Below, piece by piece: positions 1 to 6,674 of a stretch of DNA of 19,220 nucleotides (positions are counted from its first letter, which is position 1; each line of letters opens with the position of its first letter). The position numbers and the translations under genes are program-made. The notes beneath the pieces are model-generated. The model was not told the origin of the DNA and searched no databases. It worked only from the letters and a program-made list of their open reading frames with translations. Source of the DNA: an uncultured Eubacteriales bacterium (GTDB lineage Bacteria > Bacillota > Clostridia > Oscillospirales > Acutalibacteraceae); the NCBI GenBank assembly GCA_905198155.1, contig CAJKBQ010000041.1:1-19220 (forward strand), written 5' to 3'.

Positions 1-83
1 AATCGCCGTCTTGGTTGGATTTGACGGCGGCTGTTTCTCGCGGGATTTCGTCCCGTATTGCGGTACGGGGCATTTTTGCGGCA
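1..83. repeat. Intergenic repeat R, copy 1 (83 bp)
   Basis: This block recurs at 286-368 with only two mismatches (T/C at 56 and C/A at 71). It contains two inverted repeats, CGCCGTC/GACGGCG (4-10 and 23-29) and GCGGGA/TCCCGC-like (40-45 and 51-56). Near-identity of the two copies inside a non-genic stretch suggests a recently duplicated intergenic repeat. Because the window starts at its first base, it may extend further upstream. Confidence 0.8.
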
Positions 84-405
84 GCGGAACATCCGGATCG
101 GGGGGATTCTTCGGCTCGGATGGGGTTTGGGACGCGCGGCGGCTGCGGCACCATGCATTTTTACGAAGCCTTCCCGCAGCCGGACGGCACGCTGCGGTTT
201 GAACTGCCGGCGGAATTTGCCGGGCGGTAATCAAAATAAGCCATCCGGATCGGGGGGATTCTCCGGTTCGGATGGTTTTTGGGTCAATCGCCGTCTTGGT
301 TGGATTTGACGGCGGCTGTTTCTCGCGGGATTTCGTCCCGCATTGCGGTACGGGGAATTTTTGCGGCAATCCGCCCGCTGCAATAACCGAAAAATCTTCG
401 TTCAC
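1..405 (-). CDS. Possible repeat-containing open frame, GTG start, runs off the window (doubtful)
   Basis: On the minus strand a GTG at 403-405 is preceded by GGAGGAG nine bases upstream. It opens a frame with no stop through base 1 (135 codons, partial). Because the R repeats are offset by 285 bp (95 codons), both copies are read in the same frame and give the same peptide, containing KSREKQPPSNPTKTAI. Against it: high GC leaves many frames open here, the middle part has no protein-like character, and the same DNA holds terminator-like hairpins. I do not recognise the product. The frame may be chance translation of intergenic repeats. Confidence 0.2.
   Translation of the reverse strand, partial: MNEDFSVIAAGGLPQKFPVPQCGTKSREKQPPSNPTKTAIDPKTIRTGESPRSGWLILITARQIPPAVQTAACRPAAGRLRKNAWCRSRRASQTPSEPKNPPDPDVPLPQKCPVPQYGTKSREKQPPSNPTKTAI
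153..230 (+). pseudogene. Possible C-terminal remnant of a coding sequence
   Basis: Between the two repeat copies a short plus-strand frame ends in a protein-like tail (EAFPQPDGTLRFELPAEFAGR, then TAA at 228-230). A hairpin followed by T's comes 11 bases after the stop, as expected after a real gene. The ATG at 153 has no ribosome binding site, and the codons before it run into repeat sequence. This looks like the 3' end of a gene whose body was lost, perhaps by recombination between flanking repeats. The family is not recognised and a chance frame remains possible. Confidence 0.25.
241..280 (+). terminator. Hairpin with short T tract after the 230 stop
   Basis: CCATCCG (241-247) pairs with CGGATGG (269-275) and is followed by TTTTT on the plus strand. 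A related hairpin lies at 90-123 next to the other repeat copy, so this could be part of the repeat rather than a dedicated terminator. Confidence 0.45.
286..368. repeat. Intergenic repeat R, copy 2 (83 bp)
   Basis: Second copy of the repeat at 1-83, offset by exactly 285 bp. It follows directly after the hairpin at 241-275. Both internal inverted repeats are kept, and here the GCGGGA/TCCCGC stem is perfect. A short hairpin block starting CATCCGGATCGG (90-123 and 242-275) accompanies each R copy, but after copy 1 and before copy 2, so the larger unit may be an alternating H-R series. Confidence 0.8.
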
Positions 406-442
406 GAGACTATTCTCCTCCGTTCCGAAAAATTCAGAAAAT

Positions 443-1300
443 TCACACCCAAAACAGCGCCACGCCCGCCGCGCACAGCCCCAGCCCGATCACCGTCCGG
501 CGCGGAATCGACGCCCGGAACACCACCCGGTCGGCCGCCGTCGTCAGCAGCAGGGTCGTGCCGGTGTTGAACGGATACAGCACCGTCGCCGGCAGCGCGA
601 CAGCGCATCGGAGCAGCAGCACATATGCGCCGCAGTCGGTCAGCGCGGCGGCCGCCGCCCACAGCAGCATCGGCGCAGTCATCCGGACGGGCGGCGCGCT
701 GTCCCGGCGCAGCAGCAGGAGCAGCACCCCGCACAAAACCACCTTGGCGCCGTTGGTCAGCACCACAAAGTCCGCTGCCGGGACGGCCGCAGCGGAGATG
801 CTGTGCAGCTTGGACAGTACGCTCGTCGCGCCGTTCAGCAGAAACACCGCAATCCCCAGCGTCGTGCAGCCGCGCGCCGCGCCCGACCGCCCCTGCGTCA
901 CGGCGACGGCACCGCACAGCACCGCGATTCCGGCCAGCTGCCCGCCGGACAGCGGCTCGTGCAGCACAACGGCGCCGAACAGGTACGGCACCGCCATGCC
1001 GCCGGTCATCAGGAAAATTGTGTACTGCGTCAGCCCGCCGCGCGCCATCATCCGGAACCCCAGCACGGTATACGCCGCCGTGCAGGCGCTGACCCCGAAC
1101 GCCAGGATCGCCGAGTAGACCGAAACCGTCACGCGAAACCCGCCAAGCGCCGCCGTCAGTCCGCCGCCCAGCAGCCCCAGCACCAGGTTAAACAGCAGCG
1201 CCGCCCGCAGCCCCTGCCCCCAGTCCGCCGTGCATTTTTTCCGCACGGCAAAATTCGCCGCCAGCAAAACGCTCGCGCCTGCCGCCATCCCCCAGATCAT
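443..1300 (-). CDS. DMT-superfamily (EamA-like) permease
   Basis: This 285-residue, almost wholly hydrophobic protein has about ten predicted membrane helices in two halves, the usual size and layout of drug/metabolite transporter family permeases. The first half runs to about residue 137, with the family-like LHEPLSGGQLAGI stretch before its fifth helix. The second half ends in PFNTGTTLLL and a terminal helix. The start ATG at 1298-1300 has GGGGGAGGA six bases upstream. The substrate cannot be told from sequence. It is transcribed away from the AraC-type regulator across a 126-bp gap, a common arrangement in which the regulator controls the divergent gene, but no operator is evident. No clear terminator follows, and downstream DNA is the repeat region at 1-440. 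Confidence 0.8.
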   Translation of the reverse strand: MIWGMAAGASVLLAANFAVRKKCTADWGQGLRAALLFNLVLGLLGGGLTAALGGFRVTVSVYSAILAFGVSACTAAYTVLGFRMMARGGLTQYTIFLMTGGMAVPYLFGAVVLHEPLSGGQLAGIAVLCGAVAVTQGRSGAARGCTTLGIAVFLLNGATSVLSKLHSISAAAVPAADFVVLTNGAKVVLCGVLLLLLRRDSAPPVRMTAPMLLWAAAAALTDCGAYVLLLRCAVALPATVLYPFNTGTTLLLTTAADRVVFRASIPRRTVIGLGLCAAGVALFWV

Positions 1301-1334
1301 GCGGATTCCTCCCCCGAAATTTGTATGCGCTTCG

Positions 1335-1340
1335 ATTATA
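1335..1340 (-). promoter_or_regulatory. Candidate -10 element for the permease
   Basis: TATAAT on the minus strand, 35 bases before the permease start. The -35 region at about 17 bp (TAGAAA) is poor, so the promoter may need an activator such as the divergent AraC-type protein. Confidence 0.4.
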
Positions 1341-1363
1341 TCAGAATATTTTTCGGATTTCTA

Positions 1364-1393
1364 TTGCATTTTCCGCAAAAAATATGCTATAAT
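1364..1393 (+). promoter_or_regulatory. Promoter of the AraC-type regulator gene
   Basis: TTGCAT (1364-1369), an 18-bp spacer and TATAAT (1388-1393) stand 33 bases before the ATG of the regulator gene. The core promoters for the permease and regulator are back to back within about 60 bp. Confidence 0.7.
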
Positions 1394-1426
1394 CGTCACA
1401 TATCGTGAAAGGGGAGGTTTTGCAGG

Positions 1427-2248
1427 ATGTACCGCTTCGAAACCCGGCAGTTCCCGGCCATTGCGCCGTTTGCGTTCCAGATTACCGAAATCGAGATCGA
1501 CGCGCTCGACCCGCGGAACGTCCACACTGCGCACTCGCACCGCGAATGCGAAATTTACGTCAACCTGAGCGGCGATGTTTCGTTTATGGTGGAAGGGCAC
1601 CAATACCCCGTCGCCCCCGGCAACGCCATCATCACCCGACCGTACGAAATGCACCACTGCGTGTACCATTCCAACGCGCCGCACCACCACTTTTGGATCC
1701 TGTTTTCCTGCGCGGGGAACGAACCGCTGCTCGACTTTTTCCTGAGCCGCGTCCCCGGAACGGGCAACCGCGCCGTGCTGAACGACACCGACAGCGGCGC
1801 GCTGATCGACTGCTGCCGCGCGCTGGGCGCGCCGGGCGATGCCGGAGCGCTGTACGGTCGGTTTTTCCGGATGCTGACGCTGCTGCGGCGCGGCATTTCC
1901 AGCGGCGTGGGGGACGACTGGATCCCGCCGGAAATTGCGCCGGCGCTGGACGCGATGAACCGGCACTTCGCGCAGCCGCTGTCCGTCGCGGATCTGGCGC
2001 ACGGCGCCGGGATGAGCGTTGCAACGCTGGAACGGGCGTTCCGCAGGCAGACCGGCCTGACGCCGCGCGACTACCTGCTCCGGAAACGGCTGGCCAACGC
2101 CTGCCGCCTGCTGGACGAAGGCGCGTCGGTGCAGGAGGCGTGCGACCGCAGCGGGTTCAGCGACTGCTCCCGGTTTATCGCGCAGTTCCGCGCGCATTGC
2201 GGCCGCACCCCGCTGCAATATAAAAAACGAGATCTGTCGGAAAAATAA
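1427..2248 (+). CDS. AraC-family transcriptional regulator
   Basis: This is a 273-residue DNA-binding regulator. Residues about 25-95 form a cupin-type sensor domain (AHSHRECEIYVNLSGD, then a His-rich YEMHHCVYHSNAPHHHFW segment). Residues about 170-268 are a double helix-turn-helix AraC domain, with LSVADLAHGAGMSVATLERAFRR as the first helix pair and SGFSDCSRFIAQFRAHCGRTPLQY as the conserved end. That C-terminal signature makes the family secure. The histidines suggest a metal- or sugar-binding cupin, but the ligand is unknown. The ATG at 1427 follows GGGGAGG by nine bases. It converges on the ceramidase-like gene and diverges from the permease, and either could be its target. Confidence 0.93.
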   Translation: MYRFETRQFPAIAPFAFQITEIEIDALDPRNVHTAHSHRECEIYVNLSGDVSFMVEGHQYPVAPGNAIITRPYEMHHCVYHSNAPHHHFWILFSCAGNEPLLDFFLSRVPGTGNRAVLNDTDSGALIDCCRALGAPGDAGALYGRFFRMLTLLRRGISSGVGDDWIPPEIAPALDAMNRHFAQPLSVADLAHGAGMSVATLERAFRRQTGLTPRDYLLRKRLANACRLLDEGASVQEACDRSGFSDCSRFIAQFRAHCGRTPLQYKKRDLSEK

Positions 2249-2274
2249 AAAAGCACCGCCGCCGGTGCTTTTTT
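2247..2274. terminator. Bidirectional terminator
   Basis: A perfect 12-bp stem, AAAAAAGCACCG / CGGTGCTTTTTT with a 4-base loop, lies between the convergent AraC-type and ceramidase-like genes. It has T-runs on both strands, so it can end transcription from either side. Confidence 0.9.
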
Positions 2275-2278
2275 ACGC

Positions 2279-3571
2279 TTACGCGTCCAGAATCCGAAAT
2301 ATTTCGTTGATCAGATGCTGGTCGGTATTGTCTGCCAGGCTGTACCGCGATGCATAGCGGAACACGGCAACTTCGTACCCACCGCGGCAGAGCTGGTCTT
2401 CCGACGGCAGATACGCGTGGTACCCGTTGGCGCACGACAGCCCCAGCGTATACGGAACCGGCGAATCGGCACGCAGCCGCATCGAAATTTCCGCAAAAAA
2501 TTCAAACGGAATCGGGATCAGCGCTACGCCGCCCACCGTTACCATCGTTACCGGGTACGAAAAATCGTCCGGCACCCGGGTTTCGCCGCGCAGCAGCAGC
2601 GATTCGATTTCTTTCAGGTGTTCGTACCGCAGGCGGGCGTGGTTGATGAGCGCATCCGGGTGCCCGATCTGCGCCAGCGCGCGCTGCACTTCCTCCAGCG
2701 GCGGGTGCGGCTGGTACGGCAGGTGCACCGTCCCGGCGTGCAGCCGCAGTTCCGGAACGGCATAGATTTTCGGCAGGTTCAAAATCCGCATCGCGTCAAA
2801 CGAAGCGTATGCGCCCAGTTCTTCCACATGGCGGATATCGCCCGTCGTGCGCCCGTTGGTCAGCCGCGGCCCGACGTCGCCGATTGCACCGTTCAAAAAC
2901 GCGGTCAGCGTCCCGGTTTCGGACTCGACCCGGTCGATCATTCCGCCCGGCCAGTCGCGCGTGATTTCGGTGCTGCGGCCGCAGGCGGTGCCGTGGCATC
3001 CGTAATGAATCAGGTGGACAATGCCCCGCCCACCGTCCTGCGCCCGGACGGAAATCACCGTCATGGTCGGGTCGCAGCATCCCCACGGATTCTGCCCCAG
3101 CCGAACCTGCCCGTCGCGCAGCTGCTGGCGGCGGTTGATGCCGACGCGGCTTTCGCCGTGCGTCACCGCCAGTTCGGCCGGGATCATCGCATCAACGGCC
3201 GCCTGGGCGGCGCGGATCAGCGCCGGGCGCAGGATGGTATCGACGTATGCCCGGTCAATCCCGCCCCAGCCCGCAACGCCGCTGACGTTCGGCCCGCAGT
3301 GCGTGTGCGTGGCCGCCAAAATGATCCGGTCGGCCGGTACGCCGCAGGCCGATGCCATCTCCGCCCGCAGGGCGCGATCCAGCTCGGTTTGGATATCGCC
3401 GACCGTCACCGACACGAGCAGTGCGGTGTCCGTCCCGCTCGAAAATGCAATCGCCGTCGCGGTCAAATCGTCGTGCACGGACGTGGATGCCAGGTCCGGC
3501 TGGTAGCCGTACAGCAGCGTGCCGATGGGTGGCGTGATCTTTTCGCGCGCCGCACCGCATAAAAATTTCAT
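2279..3571 (-). CDS. Neutral/alkaline ceramidase-like hydrolase
   Basis: This 430-residue protein resembles the catalytic N-terminal domain of neutral/alkaline ceramidases, zinc amidases that hydrolyse N-acyl sphingosine. Visible marks are an N-terminal GAAREKITPPIG, the zinc-ligand-type THTHCGPN (residues 88-95) and a second His in HYGCHGTA (His193). The C-terminal immunoglobulin-like domain of true ceramidases is absent and there is no signal peptide, so the protein is probably cytosolic. In Clostridia, proteins of this shape are generally annotated only by homology and the substrate may not be ceramide. The ATG at 3569-3571 follows GGAAGGG by ten bases. It is transcribed alone, and a TATAAT (3607-3612) with a poor -35 may be its promoter. 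Confidence 0.8.
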   Translation of the reverse strand: MKFLCGAAREKITPPIGTLLYGYQPDLASTSVHDDLTATAIAFSSGTDTALLVSVTVGDIQTELDRALRAEMASACGVPADRIILAATHTHCGPNVSGVAGWGGIDRAYVDTILRPALIRAAQAAVDAMIPAELAVTHGESRVGINRRQQLRDGQVRLGQNPWGCCDPTMTVISVRAQDGGRGIVHLIHYGCHGTACGRSTEITRDWPGGMIDRVESETGTLTAFLNGAIGDVGPRLTNGRTTGDIRHVEELGAYASFDAMRILNLPKIYAVPELRLHAGTVHLPYQPHPPLEEVQRALAQIGHPDALINHARLRYEHLKEIESLLLRGETRVPDDFSYPVTMVTVGGVALIPIPFEFFAEISMRLRADSPVPYTLGLSCANGYHAYLPSEDQLCRGGYEVAVFRYASRYSLADNTDQHLINEIFRILDA

Positions 3572-3606
3572 AGTGCTTCATCCCTTCCTTTTTTGAGCGT
3601 GTATTT

Positions 3607-3612
3607 ATTATA
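3607..3612 (-). promoter_or_regulatory. Candidate -10 element of the ceramidase-like gene
   Basis: TATAAT on the minus strand, 35 bases before the start codon. No convincing -35 hexamer is present at 16-18 bp, so the promoter may be weak or activator-dependent. Confidence 0.4.
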
Positions 3613-3686
3613 ACACGCCCGGGCGGGAAAGGACAGGACGAATGGTTCGGGTTTATGGGCAAAAAGTGCGGAATTTTTCGCGCAGT

Positions 3687-3713
3687 AAAAAAGGGGTTCC
3701 ACGCAGGAACCCC
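3687..3713 (-). terminator. Terminator of the DUF6110-ATPase operon
   Basis: On the minus strand GGGGTTCC/GGAACCCC (8 bp, 5-base loop) is followed by TTTTTT, 56 bases after the ATPase stop codon. Confidence 0.88.
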
Positions 3714-3768
3714 CAGGTCGCAGGCTTCGTGCGTCTCTGCAACACGATCGGTGATATTTTTCAAAATC

Positions 3769-5874
3769 TCACGACTTCGCCGCGTTCCGCGCGTCCGTCT
3801 CCTCCCCCAGCAGCGGCGTCATGCTTTTCAGCCCGATGCCCAGCGTGGAGAGGTTGTGCAGCAGCGCGGACGTCGCGGGCGGCAGGACGCCCATTACGCC
3901 GAGTATAATCAGCCCCAGATTAAACGAAATGATAAACCGGTAATTGGCGTGGATGCGGCGCATCAGCTGCGCGGACAGCGCTTTCATCGTGAGCAGCGCG
4001 CGCAGATCGTCGGTGGTGATGGTTACGTCGGCAATTTCGCGCGCGACGGCCGCGCCTTTGTCCACCGATACGCCCGCGTCGGCTTCGGACAGGGCGGGCG
4101 TGTCGTTCACGCCGTCGCCGATCATCACCACGCGGTGCCCGGCCGCGCGCATCCGGCGCACGTAGTCGGCTTTGTCCTCCGGCAGCACTTCGGCGTGGTA
4201 TTCCGTAATGCCCAGCCGGTCGGCGACGGTGCGGGCGGTGCGGGCGCTGTCGCCGGTCATCATCACGATGTGCGAAAATCCGGCGTGCCGCAGCCCGGCG
4301 ATCACGTCGGCCGCTTCGGCGCGCAGCGGATCCTCGATGCAGATCACCGCCGCGAGCTGCCCGTCCACGCACATATACAGGTGCGAATACTGATCCGGCA
4401 GCGCCGCAAACCGGTCGGGGTTCGGGACGGTGCAGTGCTCGTCCTCAAACGCGAAATGCGCGCTCCCGATCACGATGCGGCGGCCGTCGGCTTCGCCGCG
4501 GATGCCGTGCGCCACCACGTATTCCACGCGGGAGTGGCACTCTTCGTGCGAAATGCCGCGCACCTGCGCTTCGCGCACCACGGCGTTGGCGATGGAGTGC
4601 GGGTAGTGCTCTTCCAGGCAGGCGGCAATCCGCAGCAGCGCCGTTTCGTCCATGCCGCCCGCGCCGTCAAACGGCACAATCTGCGCGACGTGCGGCGCGG
4701 CGTGCGTCAGCGTGCCGGTTTTGTCGAACACGATGGTGTCGGCTTCGGCCACGGCTTCGATGAATTTGCCGCCTTTGAACGAGATGTGGTGCCCGGTGGC
4801 CTCCTTCATCGCCGACAGCACGGCGATCGGCATCGACAATTTCAGCGCGCACGAAAAGTCCACCATCAGAATGGCCATGGCCTTCGTCACGTTGCGCGTC
4901 AGCAGATACGTCAGCACCGTCGCGCCCAGGCTGTACGGCACCAGCCGGTCGGCCAAGTGCGACGCGCGGTCCTCCGTCGCCGATTTCAGCTTTTCGGACA
5001 CTTCGATCATCTGCACAATCCGGTCGTACCGGCCGGTTCCGGCGGTTTTTTCAACGCGGAAGATGCATTCGCCTTCCTCGACCACCGTCCCCGCATACAC
5101 CAGGCTGCCTGCGGACTTCGCCACCGGGACGGACTCGCCCGTCATCGACGACTGGTTGACCGTCGCTTCGCCCGACTCCACGCGGCCGTCCAGCGGGATC
5201 ATGCTGCCGGTGCGCACCACCACGCGGTCGCCCGCCGCGATCCGGTTCACCGGCATCAGCACGTCGGCGCCGTCGGTTTTGACCCACGCTTTGTCCACGT
5301 TCAGCGCCATGCTCTGCGCCAAATCGTCCACCGACTTGCGGTGCGTCCATTCTTCCAGAATTTCGCCGATTTTCAGCAGGAACATGATCGACGACGCCGT
5401 CCCGAAGTCCCCGCGCAGGATCGCCGCCGACACAGCCACCGCGTCCAGCACCGGCACCTCGATCCTGCCGCGCAGCAGGCAGCGCAGCCCGCGCGCCGCG
5501 TATTTGACCGCGCGCAGCACCGCCCACACCTGCCGGACGGGCACCGGCAGCAGCGTACGGCGCACCACGCGCCCCGCCAGCGTGAAAAACAGTTTGTCCT
5601 CAAACGTGCGGTTCAGCGCCCGACCGCTGCGCGGCTGCACCGCCAGGTCGCGCCCGGCGTAGGTGAACGACGCCAGCGCCGCAATCAGCGCGCCGCGCGG
5701 ACCGGTATAGACAATCAGCGCGTCGCACGTGCGGTCGTACACTTTGACCGATGCGACGCCGGGGATGGATTTCACATAATCTTCCAGCACATCGGCTTCC
5801 GCCAGCGTTATCCGCGGTTTCGCCATATGTACGCGGATTCGGCCGGGCAGCTCGTGCAGAATGGTCCATTTCAT
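3769..5874 (-). CDS. P1B-type heavy-metal transporting ATPase with SCALK motif
   Basis: This is a 701-residue P-type ATPase that would move a transition metal across the membrane using ATP. Residues 1-70 form an HMA-like fold with no CxxC (it begins HELPGRIRVH). Catalytic marks are TGES (245-248), the phosphorylation loop DKTGT (384-388, Asp384), an HYPHS version of the HP motif (423-427) and GDGVND (586-591). The membrane metal-site motif, usually CPC or a close variant, reads SCALK at 341-345, so metal specificity cannot be taken from copper or cadmium pumps. The ATG at 5872-5874 was chosen over the in-frame TTG one codon earlier; AAGAAGG lies nine bases upstream. It is second in the operon, after the DUF6110 gene and an internal terminator. 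Confidence 0.92.
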   Translation of the reverse strand: MKWTILHELPGRIRVHMAKPRITLAEADVLEDYVKSIPGVASVKVYDRTCDALIVYTGPRGALIAALASFTYAGRDLAVQPRSGRALNRTFEDKLFFTLAGRVVRRTLLPVPVRQVWAVLRAVKYAARGLRCLLRGRIEVPVLDAVAVSAAILRGDFGTASSIMFLLKIGEILEEWTHRKSVDDLAQSMALNVDKAWVKTDGADVLMPVNRIAAGDRVVVRTGSMIPLDGRVESGEATVNQSSMTGESVPVAKSAGSLVYAGTVVEEGECIFRVEKTAGTGRYDRIVQMIEVSEKLKSATEDRASHLADRLVPYSLGATVLTYLLTRNVTKAMAILMVDFSCALKLSMPIAVLSAMKEATGHHISFKGGKFIEAVAEADTIVFDKTGTLTHAAPHVAQIVPFDGAGGMDETALLRIAACLEEHYPHSIANAVVREAQVRGISHEECHSRVEYVVAHGIRGEADGRRIVIGSAHFAFEDEHCTVPNPDRFAALPDQYSHLYMCVDGQLAAVICIEDPLRAEAADVIAGLRHAGFSHIVMMTGDSARTARTVADRLGITEYHAEVLPEDKADYVRRMRAAGHRVVMIGDGVNDTPALSEADAGVSVDKGAAVAREIADVTITTDDLRALLTMKALSAQLMRRIHANYRFIISFNLGLIILGVMGVLPPATSALLHNLSTLGIGLKSMTPLLGEETDARNAAKS

Positions 5875-5894
5875 CAAAACACACCTTCTTCAAC

Positions 5895-5926
5895 AAAAAC
5901 TGCCGGAGTGCGAAACGTTCCGGCAG
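5895..5926 (-). terminator. Internal terminator/attenuator between DUF6110 gene and ATPase gene
   Basis: CTGCCGGA/TCCGGCAG (8 bp, 11-base loop) followed by TTTTT on the minus strand, between the DUF6110 stop (5940) and the ATPase start (5874). No separate promoter is visible for the ATPase, so partial read-through would leave more small protein than pump. Confidence 0.75.
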
Positions 5927-5939
5927 CTGCGTTTTGGAT

Positions 5940-6227
5940 TTATTCGGCCGCTTCTTCCGGCGCGGCGGTATCCGCTGCGGCGGTATCCGCAATTTCTTCC
6001 GCTGCGGCTGCGCGGTCCTCGTTGATTTTTTTGGCGTCGGCCAGAATATCGTCGGCGCTTTCTTTGATCTTCGTCGATGTGGTCATCACGCACTCTTTGG
6101 CGCGCAGCACGGCGGCCGTGGTGTGCGTATAAACTTTTTTCGCGTCTTTGCTTGACAGCAGCTTCAGCCCGGCCGTCCCGAACAGAACGCCGCCTGCAAA
6201 CAATCCGATTTTGCCCCAAGATGCCAT
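5940..6227 (-). CDS. DUF6110-type small membrane protein, partner of the metal ATPase
   Basis: This 95-residue protein has a glycine-rich membrane helix (about residues 5-24, IGLFAGGVLFGTAGLKLL). A basic amphipathic segment follows (KDAKKVYTHTTAAVLRAKE), then a long charged helix, then an acidic Ala/Glu tail (about 71-95). This matches the DUF6110 family as I know it, commonly found beside P-type metal ATPases in Firmicutes. The start at 6225-6227 is fixed by AGGAGGTT ten bases upstream; a longer frame to 6281 has no binding site. The layout of one helix, a basic stretch and an acidic helical tail resembles mycobacterial PacL (DUF1490) proteins, which bind and assist P1B ATPases. A similar chaperone or scaffold role is inference. 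No His or Cys metal site is seen in the tail. Confidence 0.8.
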   Translation of the reverse strand: MASWGKIGLFAGGVLFGTAGLKLLSSKDAKKVYTHTTAAVLRAKECVMTTSTKIKESADDILADAKKINEDRAAAAEEIADTAAADTAAPEEAAE

Positions 6228-6274
6228 AACAGAACAACCTCCTGAATGATTTTGAATTGGCGCAGCGCATTTGA

Positions 6275-6288
6275 TTAGCACTGGCTAA
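6275..6288. promoter_or_regulatory. Operator-like dyad TTAGC-N4-GCTAA
   Basis: A perfect 5-bp inverted repeat with a 4-base spacer lies just downstream of the -10 hexamer of the DUF6110-ATPase operon, where a bound repressor would block initiation. TTAG...CTAA half-sites are typical of DtxR-family metal-dependent repressors, which would suit a metal pump. The regulator is inferred. Confidence 0.5.
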
Positions 6289-6299
6289 CTTGTAATACT

Positions 6300-6328
6300 A
6301 TTATACACGCTTTTCCGACAAAATGCAA
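6300..6328 (-). promoter_or_regulatory. Promoter of the DUF6110-ATPase operon
   Basis: Reading the minus strand, TTGCAT (6323-6328), a 17-bp spacer and TATAAT (6300-6305). The predicted start near 6293 falls beside the dyad at 6275-6288, leaving a leader of about 65 bases. Confidence 0.82.
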
Positions 6329-6355
6329 GCGGATTTTGAAAAATTCAAAATTTCG

Positions 6356-6392
6356 AAAAAAATGCGCGCCGCTGTATTTTACAGCGGCGCGC
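6356..6392 (-). terminator. Terminator after the 37-residue peptide gene
   Basis: A perfect 13-bp stem (6364-6376 with 6380-6392, loop of 3) is followed on the minus strand by seven T's, eight bases after the stop of the small peptide gene. Confidence 0.93.
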
Positions 6393-6399
6393 AAAGCGG

Positions 6400-6513
6400 T
6401 CAGGCCGAGGGCGGTGCATCGCCGTCGGCCGGCACGTCGCCGTCGGCCGGCGCGTCGGCGATCAGCCCGGCCAGCAGGGCGCACAGCAAAATCAATACGA
6501 TCACGGTTTTCAT
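6400..6513 (-). CDS. 37-residue membrane or secreted peptide
   Basis: A small gene with every expected signal: AAGGAGG nine bases before the ATG (6511-6513), a stop at 6400-6402 and a strong terminator just after. The product begins with Lys and a hydrophobic stretch (TVIVLILLCALLAGLIA). It ends in an acidic repeat (PADGDV, then PADGDA) encoded by an 18-bp tandem DNA repeat. It could be a single-pass membrane peptide, a short lipoprotein-like or secreted peptide (Cys11), or a small regulator. Family not recognised. Upstream is a TATGAT -10 (6549-6554) without a good -35, and further upstream three direct TTACA repeats suggest activation by a response regulator. It lies downstream of ypeB on the same strand but appears to have its own promoter. 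Confidence 0.6.
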   Translation of the reverse strand: MKTVIVLILLCALLAGLIADAPADGDVPADGDAPPSA

Positions 6514-6548
6514 GGCGGCAGCCTCCTTGCAGGGGTGGTTTTGACCAT

Positions 6549-6619
6549 ATCATACCACACCGCGCAGGAAAACGGAAGAAAAATTACACGATTGTAATCT
6601 ATTTGTAACCGTTTGTAAC
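6549..6619 (-). promoter_or_regulatory. Candidate response-regulator-activated promoter with three TTACA direct repeats
   Basis: On the minus strand, (G/A)TTACA occurs three times with 10- and 11-bp periods between 6592 and 6619. The last copy also forms an inverted repeat, ATTACA-N4-TGTAAT (6583-6598). A TATGAT -10 (6549-6554) follows, but its -35 is poor. Direct repeats one helical turn apart just upstream of a weak -35 are typical of OmpR/PhoP-type activators. Which regulator binds is unknown. Confidence 0.45.
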
Positions 6620-6674
6620 TATTTCCCGGCGAAATGCACAGAATCCGCGCGCCCCGCTTTGGCAAACTGCCGAA

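Noticed and set aside
2315..3562. Plus-strand open frame opposite the ceramidase-like gene
   Set aside because: Same antisense high-GC artefact; the minus strand carries the conserved zinc motifs.
3655..6132. Long plus-strand open frame opposite the ATPase (825 codons)
   Set aside because: It is rich in Arg, His and Gln with no domain, lacks a ribosome binding site, and lies antisense to an ATPase with intact motifs; a product of high GC.
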